Part shown: positions 10,580-21,994 of the stretch, piece after piece | How positions within the stretch are numbered: the stretch's first letter is position 1 | Layout of the letters: each line of letters opens with the position of its first letter | Assembly: GCF_023856365.1 (NCBI RefSeq) | Contig: NC_064539.1 | Coordinates: forward strand, 17,588,019 to 17,652,018 | DNA from: Brienomyrus brachyistius | Taxonomy: Eukaryota; Chordata; Actinopteri; Osteoglossiformes; Mormyridae | Direction of reading: 5' to 3' | Length of the DNA: 64,000 nt | Notes under the pieces: model-generated | Database searches by the model: none | What the model was told of the DNA's origin: nothing | What the model saw: only the letters and a program-made list of their open reading frames with translations | Made by a program: the position numbers and the translations under genes

Positions 10580-13500
10580 AGGAAGGGCCCGGAAGCCTGC
10601 GGGAAGACACGCCTTCCTTCAAAATAGCCGTCAGGGAAGAAGCAGCAGAACACGAGCGAAAAAGGCAGAACTGGGCGTGTGCAGGCTCACTGTTTACGGA
10701 ACTGTGACCACATAACGCTCACAGAGCAGCAAGCGCCTCACTCAACACAATCAAAATGTCTATTGCGGCTCCGATTAACGTCAAGGCTTCCTGCGAAACT
10801 TCGCGCTTCAGAAGCCGGCTAATAAATTGTCTCTACCACTATCACCTTGTGTGTTACTTTGTTCCCTATACTGGTGTTCGAAAATAAACCGTCAACGCAG
10901 GCAGTTAAGCGCCCAGCTGCGCACATTCACAGAGGCGCTCTAACGACTGCCAACTGCACAGACATTCACTGCTGCGCAAGTGTTTTAAAAGCACCTGGTT
11001 TAAAGCTGAAAAACCACTAACGTCCTGGTGAAGCAGCTCTCCACTGTGGATGAAGGGTGTTTCTCGCTAATGGAATAGCCCTCCTAACCGGCCTCATGGC
11101 CGAAAGCACAGCACATCTTCCTCCCCCACACACATCATCCTCGTCACAATATTGTGACTCCCGGCATTAAGTGCCCAGCCAAGCCGGCAGGGGCTCAGGA
11201 ATGACACCATTGCACCTCCGCCTGCCAAGACCCCAGCCAGGCTAACCTGGAGAGCGAGCGGAAGATGCGAGCCGCGTGCTGCCAAAACCGCCTGCTTCCC
11301 AAGGACACTGCGGCGGGCGCGTGCCTGGTGGCGCAGGAGTGACGACGCGCTCGCGGAATGACATCACGCCAGCGCCGCTGTTTGGTGCGATGTCATTCCC
11401 ATCGCCCAACGCCCCTGCCACGGTCACGGGGGGCCCCAAACCCACAGAACTGAGCAGCAGACCCTCCCAGATCATCCCGCCCACCCGGTACCAACCCCGT
11501 ACCCCAGGCAAGCGAGTGACACTGGCTCTTAAGGAGAATGTCACGGGTCCAGCAAGCAAAGAAGAGATCCGGTGAAGAAGGGCACCCCCTTCAGTGCTGA
11601 CTAACCAACCTCGGCACATCCCATAACCAAGCAGTACCACTTCCACAGTCACCCCGCAGCCTAGGGCAGGTGGGTGCACACACACGCCCATGGCAGGCCT
11701 GAGGACTAACTGGGCCTTTTCCAGCCCCCGCGACCCAGTCAGCCCTTGGGACGGGCTGTGGGAGAGCTGGCGTGATTCAGAGAAGTGACCCGACTGGATA
11801 TTCCCGTCTTAGAAGATGCAGGCAGCATTCCTGCTGCTAAATAAAGCCTCTCACTCTGTGCCAAGGCTGCCCTAGTTGGTGCCACTCTTCACATTTAAAC
11901 CGACGACGGGCACTCAGCAATGCCAACGAGATGCATCCCGCCCAGCGTGTCGGCTGCTGAGGGCCCAGTACTGCCGGGGTGGGCTCCAAGGCCCCCTCTC
12001 ACCCATTACTGGATAAGTAAAGTTGTAAGACAGATAGAATGGATGAATCGATGAATCACAGCTTTTGTTTCCAAATAACCCAATGGACTTCTTCTACAGT
12101 AAGGAAATACAGAAAAATTAATCTGAGAAATAAGCCTGCAATATTTATGGCTTATTAACCTTTCTACAAAGTCTCTTTTTGTACAAGGGGACAAAACGCA
12201 TGAAAGGAGAAGTTGTTAGACTTCACACGCAGTATCGACTCGATTAACGGCAACAGTCATGACTTCCATGCCACCTTCTGCCATTTTGAGGTATCTAAAG
12301 AGCTTGCAGCAGGTGAGCAAACTGCCTTAAACATCGGGCAGCAGTAAAGGTGTAAGGAGTCAGCTGGCTGCGAGTAATAACCACCTGTACAGTCCGGTAC
12401 AGCAAGAGACACGCGGCTCAACCTGCAGCAAACACGCGGCTCACACCGGTCGCTAGGCAGTTCAGGTGTCGCTCCTAAAGCTGAAGTACAGTCAGGAACA
12501 CCCACAGCGCGGTAGCACCCGGCAGTACCGGACCTGTGCTAGCCACTCACCTGCTGTCAAAGCGCCCGTCTGTTCTCTGCCGCAGTGTCTGTCTCAGGGT
12601 GGGAAGGCCGCTCTTCCTGAGAGGAGAGGGGGAAAATGGGTCAGTTCAGCACAGCAAGCTCACTGCAGTCACCTGAACACAGCGGCATGGCGACTCCGTG
12701 GTGTGACTGTGCTGCACCAACACCATGCGTCACCAAGTGGAGAGGTAAGTCTACGCTTGTGAGTCACAGCCCTACACTTACAATCAACAGGGACACGACC
12801 AAACAGCCCCGGGTTACAGCCAGAGCTGCTCACGCCCAAATTACCCCACTCCGGGATGAGAGCCGTCAAATAACATACTTATTCCACTGGTGGCAGACAC
12901 AATACTCTACCTTAATGCACGCTCGTAATACTACAGAGTGAGCATGTACTGGAGAGAGAGATGGCCGACTCGGGCCATGAAAGGTGTGAGGGAATGGCAT
13001 AAAGATATCTAGACATCGATGAAGGACCCGTCTTTGTGCGTGAATACTTTCAAGCATCCACTTGTCATATTAAGCGGCTAAATTGAACTTTGGGAGATTT
13101 AATGGGCCGGTCTAATGAGATATTGCACCTCTTAATCACAGACTTGCCATGACACGCTCCATGAGTAATCTTGCGTACGTTCGGCAGAAAAGCCAAGCAG
13201 AGGTTTCTATTTATTTAAAATGTGGCATTGATATGAAAGTGTTCAATCACCAAAGACAAAACCTGTTACATCTATATTATAAGTAGCATGTCCATTTTAA
13301 AACAGGCACAAATGTTAACTCCTGGAAAATTCTGAATTTCTATATATTATTCTTTTAAAAAAAAACTCACAAAACTTGTTTACTCAAAGATGACCTATGC
13401 ATGTGTCACACATAAAGTGAAGTTTTTCAGCCAATGATGAAGCTCATTCCTCATTAATCTGACCAATCACACAGCGTTGGGGTGGGGCAAGCAGACACCT

Positions 13501-15760
13501 GAGAATTTTACAGCAGAAGGCCAAGCTAAGTATTCAATAGTGATATCCTAGAACACCTGGATGCAGTTTCAGGTGCCTGGATAATGTTTATAAGAACTGC
13601 ATTACCCAGCATTCTTAGTTACAGCATTTCATTCTACATTCAGTCTCACCTTACCAATTAGCACACTGTCATCATCACTGCAAGCCAGACGAGGAGAGAA
13701 AGCCTTGAGCTATATTTCATTCACTGTCTATTAACAGCCTTTCCTCTTACCAGGACACAGCATGGATAATAAGCCTTTACTGTCTTCATTCTAGCCCTCC
13801 CAAACAAGGAAGGATGGAAAAAAAGCCAGATTATTTCTACAGGCCCGACAAATCAGGGTTCGAATCACTGGGCCCCAAGCAGAGCAGAGATGCTGAGCAT
13901 CTCCCATGTGCACCTTCTGCAACATTAGCTTTTAGTGCTAATTTGCCTCTCATTGAGAAGTCTCAACAAACAGAGGGGAAAAGGGGCATAGTCGTCACCA
14001 AGACCCAGAATCCCTGTGAAGCTAAGCAGTGTCTGGTAAAGAGGGGAGCCGAGGTGGGGGGGAAACAAACGTCAGCAGCCAACGCACGCGGCCGTGTGAT
14101 AAATAATGCAGCGAAGACCAGCGCGACTCTAATTTCTCCAAAGGGGAGTGTGATTTGCATCTTGCTGCATGCATGCAGTGCCTTCATCTATGTGCTGAGG
14201 GTTTCCTCCAGCATGGGGTGGGGGCAGAGAAGAGAGATTTAAAAATTTTCTGTTACCAAGTAACACCACCCACTCTACATCATACACACTCAGAAATGTG
14301 AGAGCAAAATGCAAACATCTGAATAATTCTCCGGACAACCTTGCTAGGATTCTAAAAACATGCAACAAACCAGTAAAAAAAAAAAAATACCAGTTTCGTA
14401 CCAATACTATGAACCCTACCACCATGCGTACAGCCTGGTATGACACTTTGAACTCTTCCTGCCCAACTGCCGTGCATTATGAGTGATTAAGATGTCAGTA
14501 TAGGGAGGAGCATCCCCTGAGATTTTACCACAACACACTGTTAATACAGGAGCTGGAGGCAGACGTGTTCCTGGACCCTATTACTCACTCACTGAATAAA
14601 CCTCTTTGTGATACGAATCTGAATTCCCACATTCCCTGGGGAGCATGAGAGATTTTTGGCCAAGGATCTCATCAATAATAGAGCTGGAGCCATCAGACCT
14701 GTCGCCGCCATGCAGCCACCGTACAACGTCACCTCATGGCACTTTGAGACTCCACTCCCTGGCTGCCAGCCATCCCACGGACAGCGACAACCAAAACGTA
14801 AGCCTTGGTCTCTACGCAGATGTCTTCTGGGAGCATTCAGATTTGTCAAAAACCAGTCTGGTGGCACGCTTTCAACTGGGGAGCTTGGAAACCCACCCAT
14901 TCCTGGGAAGTGATGACTCCAAGATAACCTATCGTGCTGTCTCAGAAGAGGTTTCTGCCAGTTTGTCCTCTCGAGGACAGACGCAGGGCATAAGATTCAG
15001 CACGACGTCAAGACCGGGAGAGACAAACAAAAAGAGAAAAAGCCATTAAACCTAAAGCAATCTGTCAGAGCCAAGCCAGGCTATAAAGACCCAAAGAATG
15101 CTACAGTCTTCCCTGCCAACAAACAGCTGAAGGTTTCATATAGAATAACGTACGGTATCACTATTAGGAAACAGGATTTTAAGAAAGAACAGGGAAAGAC
15201 CGACATGGGGAGGGTGGAGGGCAGTAAAGCTCAAGAGTAGCATCTTCAAGGATCTGCAAGCATTACAGGCATCTTCCTCCATCCCCACAGAGAGAAGCTT
15301 GCAAGAGGCCTCTTTTGCAGTCTGAGAGCTTTCTCGCTCACCAAGGATGGCCGTTCCAAAACCCAAACACCAAGAGGCCTGTTTCAACCGCACAACTTCC
15401 AGGACCAAGACGGTGTGATTCCTTTAACGAGAAAATCCAGAAAATTTTGGGGTTTGCCACAATGCATTCAAGAGTCTTTACATTTAGCTATAAGAAAAAC
15501 AAACATATTATTGCACCTTTGAAAGACGTGCGAATGAACTGCCACATATCTTTCGATTTCTATCTTCAGCATTAGCCCAAAATGCATGAGAGGCGCAGCA
15601 TCGCCCGTACGAGCGGGACAGAATTCTCTGAGCTGTCACGAGGTGACCCGCAGGTAGTGTAAAGGGATGGATAGCCCTCCACGTGTAAATCGGAAGGAGA
15701 GACAACAGCACAGCTTTCTCTAGCCAGACTCAGCCGCACGCCGTTCACTTGGTTAATGTG
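10580..15760. other. Non-genic stretch with a candidate conserved non-coding block at 13,060-13,170
   Basis: No gene is recognised in these 5 kb. The segment at 13,060-13,170 is unique, simple-repeat-free and rich in homeodomain-like TTAAT/ATTAA words, which is the look of a vertebrate conserved non-coding element, but conservation cannot be judged from one sequence. A run of 13 A occurs near 14,376. Confidence 0.35.
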
Positions 15761-15763
15761 ACA

Positions 15764-15865
15764 ATCGTACACACACACACGCTGATACATGCATGCACGC
15801 CCACACACATGCATACACATGCACGCACACACACACACGCACGCACGCGTATGCACGTGCACAAA
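15764..15865. repeat. CA-rich degenerate microsatellite (CACACG/CATGCA)
   Basis: Interrupted CA repeats are mixed with ATGCACGC words. They generate His/Thr- or Cys/Val-rich translations that I reject. Confidence 0.9.
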
Positions 15866-15869
15866 AAGA

Positions 15870-18800
15870 CACCGAACACTCCAGCACTCCCAGCAGGAAG
15901 CTGTATGTGCTAATTTTATCTTGCTCAAAGGTGAAAATGAATGAGTGCTCCGGGTGCCGGGGACGTGCTGTGGGGCGGTGGGGCCCGTGTTTCATCATCC
16001 AGGCAGCGTCGCACGGCACACTCTCCAAAGACACTCAACGGCGCCACACTTTAAAAGCCCTGCCCTCCTTAACGGCCTTCTCTGTCCCCGGTCGGGGGAC
16101 AGTGCATCTCCTACCTGAGAGACCCGGGACAATTAGATTCCATCGTTGCTCCTTATGCTCAGCTGGGGTGAAGACTCATTACACAAGGAGAGAGCCTCCG
16201 GGGGTGAGCAACTCGGGGGTGTGTTACAGCTACAGTACTGCCGGTTTGAGGGAATGCGTTTTAATTAGGAGCCGACAGACAGCCGAAACACTGGGAGAGG
16301 TGTCAGTCCAAAGGGTTTCAGTAAAGCTCTAATTGAGAGCCAGAGGCCAGTTAAAATCGGCATATCCTGTAGCCAGACTAGGCCAGGCCTGCTTTCCCAA
16401 GCGTTTCTGCCAAGTATCATTTTCCTAAAAGCACGTCATCTTGCGGGTCCTTACTGCCACCAAATTAGCACCTACAGGCAGCTTAAACTCGAAGCACCTG
16501 ACCGCAACACCCACTAGCACACAAAAATGATCCTTGTTAACACCTTAGGGAGGAAATAACTAAACTTAACTAAATATCACACATCATTTTTCCCCAGTTT
16601 AACCCACTACATACTCCTGGAGGACCTAACATCAGGTATTATTCCTACCTATCCAGTATGCTGCCCTTTTTTGCTTGTTTACAGTCAATAGCCCTGTTGA
16701 AAAAGCCTCAATTTTAAAGGCAAACTCAGACCTCTTTCCGACTCATACAATTATTAGCTAATTATCAGCCAGTCAGTTTGTGAAAGAAAGCGAGATTCAG
16801 TACACGTTGGACCTTTATGTTTCAGTGTTACATACCCTAATTGACTTAATTAAGTTCCTTTTAGTACACCAAACACTGTGTCATATGAAACCGAACTGAA
16901 GTGCTGGATTGGCGAAGTTTGATACCTTGAGCCGGGAGCCCGGGAGGAACTGATCAACGTAAACAAGCAATGTGGTCTGATCTAATGTCGCTTCTCCACT
17001 GGGCTGAACCACGAAGAAACACTAGTTACGGGTGACGCCTCGCTTCGGTTTTCAACTGCAGAAGGGTCAGCTCAGCAAAGGCAGTGCTGGGTTTAGAGAG
17101 TGACAGCAACGTAAAACTGAAGAGGTGTTTAATTGCTGTTTAATTTACTGTGTGCTAATTTCTGCTAGCACATATGTGAGAAATCGCCGTGTTATGTCAG
17201 CATCAAATGCTAGCAGAATTAGCATCAGCTTGTGTAAATGTTCATTACGAATCCATTCCACTGTGCTGTTCCGCTCAGTACGGTTCAGGTATGGCTTGGG
17301 TACTTCACAATGGACAGCCGCCAGTTTGCAGTGTGGCTTGGTTCTTGCAAGCAGTGGAAAAGAGACTGAAAGGTAGCCATCTTCTACCAAGGGGCAGTCT
17401 GGAAATCTACCATTTCTCAGCCCAAACATTCACTTCATAAATACCACACAGCCACTGCTTACAGAAGAGCTGAGTAAGAAAAGCCTTGGATAAACTATTT
17501 GACATCCTACCTCAGAGGTATGGGACGTAACCTGAAGCTTGCTGGCTTAACGTTCACTGTCTACATAATAACAGTACCCACTGTGTGACAGATCAGGGTG
17601 AGAGGGGGCTAAGACCATAACAATGCTACCAAATTTATGAACAACAGCGCAGGCCAGACTGACCAGTCAGGCCGTGGAAACGATGAGGGCTGCAGGCAGA
17701 CAGGACGGACACATTAGGGAATTTATGCCTGAACATCACGTCCTTAACACTTCTGCTGGCCATGAGTGGGACAGGCACACCATGAGGGACATCTGTCTCA
17801 AAACATGTGGGCAGTATCCTTCCTCCAGTTTCAAATTGCTGTTTCCATAGCTACCAGATAATTCCAGTGAAATAATAAAATTCAACCACCTTATTGTTTT
17901 TTTTTTGTACAGTGCTCATGCTGACCAAGTGCAGAGTTCAGGTCTCTGCGAGAAAGGAGGCTGAATCGCCTCTTGGGACAAAGCTGTGTTTGCTGCCCAC
18001 CCTCAAGAAGGAGCAGGTAGGCTGCCACGAAGGGGCCTCAAACGAGTGTCTGTCACCAAGGGGGGGTGCGAAAAATAAAAGGCCAGGAAGGTGAACGTTT
18101 GCTGACCCAGCTGCCACCCAAACATACAATCAGCGCCAACCTGACAACGCCCCCGGCGCTCTGCAGAGGAGCAGGGTGCAGGGAGAGCGGTTCTCTCAAT
18201 CAGGAATATGCAAGGAAAATTTTAATTTTTAAACTGACAAAACTGGGTCAGAGCATTCCCAGGGAGCCCACTGAGCTATAAGGCTGCGACGCAGCAAACA
18301 GAACAAGGCCGGCCTGCACCCCCCCATTCCCCCCACCGCCATTCATTCCATTCCTTCTGGATCTGCAGCGCACAAGCGTGGCTTTGTGCACGGGTTCGAC
18401 TCCCCGAGTGCTACCGGCAAGCAGTATCCGTCACCTGCTCTTGAGACTCGAAACCTAATTCGATGTTTTTAACAGCCTCCGGACCAACAGCCAAGAGCCG
18501 TAAAACAGGACCAGCTGAGGATGCCGGCGGAGACGGGGGAATCCGGCGCTGAGCCGCAACGGACCGAGTGCTGAGAATTCAGAGTGGGGAGACTGGAGGA
18601 ACGACTGGGACGAGAGGAACTGAACAGCCCTGCAGACAGAGGGCAGCCTCTGAAGTACGGAGAAGAAGTTGAGCGGGCACAGTGAAGAAGTGAAGATGGC
18701 CGACGGGCACACGCTCAGGAAAGATGGCCAGGCTTTTCCTACGGGAGGGAGAGCCGGCAGGTAATCGACGCCGCATGCAAGCCGACAGTCAGGCAGCTGA

Positions 18801-19480
18801 AGGTGGAAAAGGCGGGCTCAGCCCTGAACGGAAGCAGATGCACCCTTCCAGAAATAACCCGCAGGTGAGCTGCAGTCTGGCACGCCGTCTGTCCTCCAGC
18901 ATCCGGCTTCTCCTTGGCCTCAAAACATCACCGCAACTCAGGCTTCCCATGCCTCCGCTCACCCAGCTCTGCACCAAGCATGGCCCCCCGGGGGGGAGGA
19001 AGCGTGACAAATGAGGGGTGGAGATGACAGATTCTCACAAAAAAAAAAGCGTGGCTCGGGGTAGGGGATCAGCCCAGGAACAAACCGAAACACGCAGCCC
19101 CACCCCCAAGACAGAACACTAACAAGAAAGGGCCAATGAAACGAGCCTGCTGCGAAGCCGCTAATGGAGCCTGTGCGGAGCGGCAATGTGAAATAGCGGC
19201 GTCTGACATTCCCGTTAGCAAGAGACACGCGGCCTCTCTATTAATGCCCTCAAATCACTTAGTCATAAATGCAGCAAATGCACTCCAGTAGTGTATATCA
19301 CTTCCAAGACAAACTGCCTTAATTATACCTTTTTTAAGTGGGAGAGTGGGCGGGACAGACAAAGGGACAGACTACCAATCAGAGCAAAGCAGGGCAGAGA
19401 CAGCAAGGTCTAGCCCAGCATAGACACACCTCACACACCTGATACACAAATTCATCTAACAATCACCCCAATGAGCAGAA
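15870..19480. other. Non-genic stretch with a possible conserved block near 16,040-16,350
   Basis: No gene found. The segment 16,040-16,350 is unique and carries ATTAG/TTAATTAG and CTAATTGAG homeodomain-type cores spaced along 300 bases, so it is a candidate enhancer. This is inference only. A GGTTCGACTCC word near 18,385 resembles a Pol III B box but has no tRNA fold around it. Confidence 0.35.
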
Positions 19481-19483
19481 ACC

Positions 19484-19535
19484 TTATATAATAATAATAA
19501 TAAGAATAATAATAATAAGAATAATGAAGAATATT
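19484..19535. repeat. (AAT/AAG)n microsatellite
   Basis: ATAATAATAATAAGAATAAT words over about 50 bases. Confidence 0.9.
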
Positions 19536-19570
19536 GATTCCCCTGGGAAAATTCTCTTGTCGCCTAACCG

Positions 19571-19588
19571 TAACCCTAACCCTAACCC
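19571..19588 (-). repeat. Short interstitial telomere-like repeat (TTAGGG)3
   Basis: TAACCCTAACCCTAACCC is three exact copies of the vertebrate telomere unit read on the minus strand, with one degenerate unit before it. A three-unit match may be chance or a repaired break. Confidence 0.7.
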
Positions 19589-19640
19589 ATCTTGCTCTCC
19601 GTGGCACGCAGACAGGTGAGAGCAAGCTTGCCTCAAAGGG

Positions 19641-19775
19641 CAACCACCTGCAGCAGCATACATACAGCTGGGGGTAAAGGGCCTTACTCAAGGGACCACA
19701 GACATGCGACTATTTTGCCGAGAACGAGTTCGGACCAATGACCTTTCAATCACAGGGACAGAGGCTTAGCCAAAG
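19641..19775 (-). mobile_element. tRNA-derived SINE fragment (same family as 62.6 kb)
   Basis: Read on the minus strand, the segment has a tRNA-like head (GGCTAAGCCTCTG, then GGTCATTGGTCCGAACTC resembling a B box). It is followed by the 18-mer CCCTTGAGTAAGGCCCTT and a CAGCTGTATG region. The 18-mer and its surroundings recur in the plus-strand copy at 62.6 kb. The copy is diverged and lacks a clear tail. Confidence 0.75.
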
Positions 19776-19779
19776 GACG

Positions 19780-21810
19780 ACAGAGGACAACCAGCATCTC
19801 GAGACGCCTACACTGACTGGGCTGGCGGAGACCCTTGAAGACCTGGCTTTGGGCTCCGGGAACTTGCCCAGGCCACCCATCTGCCGCCCTCTGGCTCTGC
19901 GGTTTAGGATGGGATCAAGGCTGCAGGGACACAGCCGCACTGATCTGTAAATTCATCTATCACACTGCCACATAAGCCATTATAATTCCACACAGCACTG
20001 GGAGACAAACACACATGCAGATACAGAAACACACACACAGATACACAGATACACAGTCTGAAAATGCCTGTCTGCAACTTTAGGCTTTAACCAGAAAACC
20101 CTACAATGTGTTCCATCAAAACAGTCCACGCTGATAAATACGGTGGCCGCATAACGGATACCTGTAGGGGGTTAACTCAAGGTTAACCTGGTATTACATT
20201 TAATCCCACGCACCATAATTCATGGGGTTCCCATTAAGGGAACTTCACACCAATGCCCCCCACCTCTAGTGCCATTCAGATTTAAGCAGAAAAACTGCAG
20301 CTGGCTGAACCCCACTCCCATCTTTGTCAATATGCAATTCTGTCATTTCAGGCAGCAGGCGGCTTCCCTTCGTCACTCTGTTGGCTCAAGCAGCAGCAGG
20401 CAATCAGGGGCTGGGGGGCTAACTGGTTCATTTTCTAAGGGAACACCCGGGGGGTGAGCCAAACAAAGGGCTCGTCTTTCTCGTACAGCAGACAGGGATA
20501 TCCGAGTCGCCGAATCTTAAATTAAATACAGTATCTGCTAGACCGGAGCTCTGCACCCTGACACGCTGCGACTGATGGCAGAAAGCCGTAATTAAGCCAA
20601 TTCCACTGCTCTCTGTAAACAGTGATTAATCATTTAACGATGGTCGAAGAGCTTTATTCGGGGAGAACTCACGGATCAAGTGTTAGACAGTCGGTAAAAC
20701 AACATCACTGGCTGATATGCAAATTCCAGGTATATAATATTTACAAGGACAATCTAACCTTATGATTAAAATGCAGTACATACTATATTTAAAAGCTCAC
20801 AGGCTGATCAAACAATCCTGTGTGGTGTAGACAACTCAAAATGTCAGCAAAGGAATAATATCTAGGTATATTTTCCCAAAGCACAGCTTGCAGACTTTAC
20901 ACATTAGTGTGGGGCCTTTTCATATCTGACCTGAGAAAGTGTAACATATAATACAGTCATGAAAACAGCAAAGACATCTCAAAGTTCTCTTTACTTAGTT
21001 TGTTCACAATCAAGTCAAGTTACGCAAATAAAATGATGACCTACCAACTGTTCCTGGGCCTTAAAAAACTGTGGCCATACATAAACCTCTGTAGAGCACC
21101 GAAAGGCTGGCATCCAACCAAATGTTTCTGAAGCCATGGTGATTATTGCGCATGCGATATATAATATCAAGTTGATATTGCCCAGCCCTATTACCAAGCT
21201 ATTTAAGGAATCACCATAAACTTTTGATTAAACGGGCAGCCACTTTTTCCCCCTCATCCTGTCTGGCAGATGGCACAGATGCAGAAACTCAAACCGCAAG
21301 GTTCAGAAAGTTTCTACCCACAAGCCATATGGCAATTCAACAGATAATTCAGATATCACGACACTGCAGGTTAGGTTGCTAATCATCCATACACTCACCA
21401 ATGCTCTCATCTGCCATGTGATTGTGTGATGGTATTGTTATTGTGTCATCTCCCATCATTGTGCAGTGTTACTTTGTGTTGCTGTTGCCGTTATTGTATG
21501 ATACTGATATTAATATAGTTATTCTTTGTTAACATTCTGTCAACTGGCAGGAGTAACATGAGTAAACATCTCACAGAACTAAGTACACATGACAAACTTG
21601 AACGTGACTTCTCTTCACCTTTTCATAAACACTGGATTTGCAGCAAACAAAAGGATCACAAGCCAGAAAGGGTCCATCACACAATGAAAAAATCAAAATT
21701 CATATAATGAGAAAAATACTGAGGATTTCCAGCTTGAACTTATTCTATTCCCTGCAGACGAAAAACATCCTTCTCAATAAATACAAAGGGTGGAAATATT
21801 TTTGTCAAAC
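19780..21810. other. Non-genic stretch with a candidate conserved block at 20,575-20,650
   Basis: No gene is recognised. GTAATTAAGCCAATTCC and GATTAATCATTTAACG at 20,590-20,640 are homeodomain-type words in unique sequence and could be a regulatory element. The rest is AT-rich and featureless. Confidence 0.35.
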
Positions 21811-21819
21811 GAAAGACCA

Positions 21820-21989
21820 GGGTCCTGTATCACAAAGCAAGATTTCTGGCTTAGCCGAATAACTTATCAAACTTAAGGTAGTTTGGACTAAATGTCAGTG
21901 AATGAATGAAGTCTATTTAAACTGGGGTTTCATAAATCCGACAAGGTATTTAGCTAACCAACAAACCTTGCTTTGTGATACAGCCCCTA
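21820..21989. mobile_element. Short inverted-repeat MITE, 170 bp
   Basis: The left end CCTGTATCACAAAGCAAG at about 21,824 is mirrored by CTTGCTTTGTGATACAG at about 21,968. Similarity extends for about 40 bases on each side (GGCTTAGCCGAATAAC versus GGTTAGCTAAATACC in inverted orientation). The two arms make up half the element, which is typical of non-autonomous DNA transposons. I see no convincing target-site duplication, so the superfamily is not assigned. Confidence 0.85.
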
Positions 21990-21994
21990 TTCTC

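Noticed and set aside
13845..13885. GGTTCGAATCA word as a tRNA or SINE B box
   Set aside because: No A box or SINE body around it.
17180..17345. Possible DNA-transposon piece around CAGTACGGTTCAGG
   Set aside because: It recalls a fish repeat, but neither inverted ends nor a second copy is visible.
18355..18420. Possible tRNA gene around GGTTCGACTCC
   Set aside because: Only a B-box-like word is present; no A box at the right distance and no acceptor or anticodon stem pairing.
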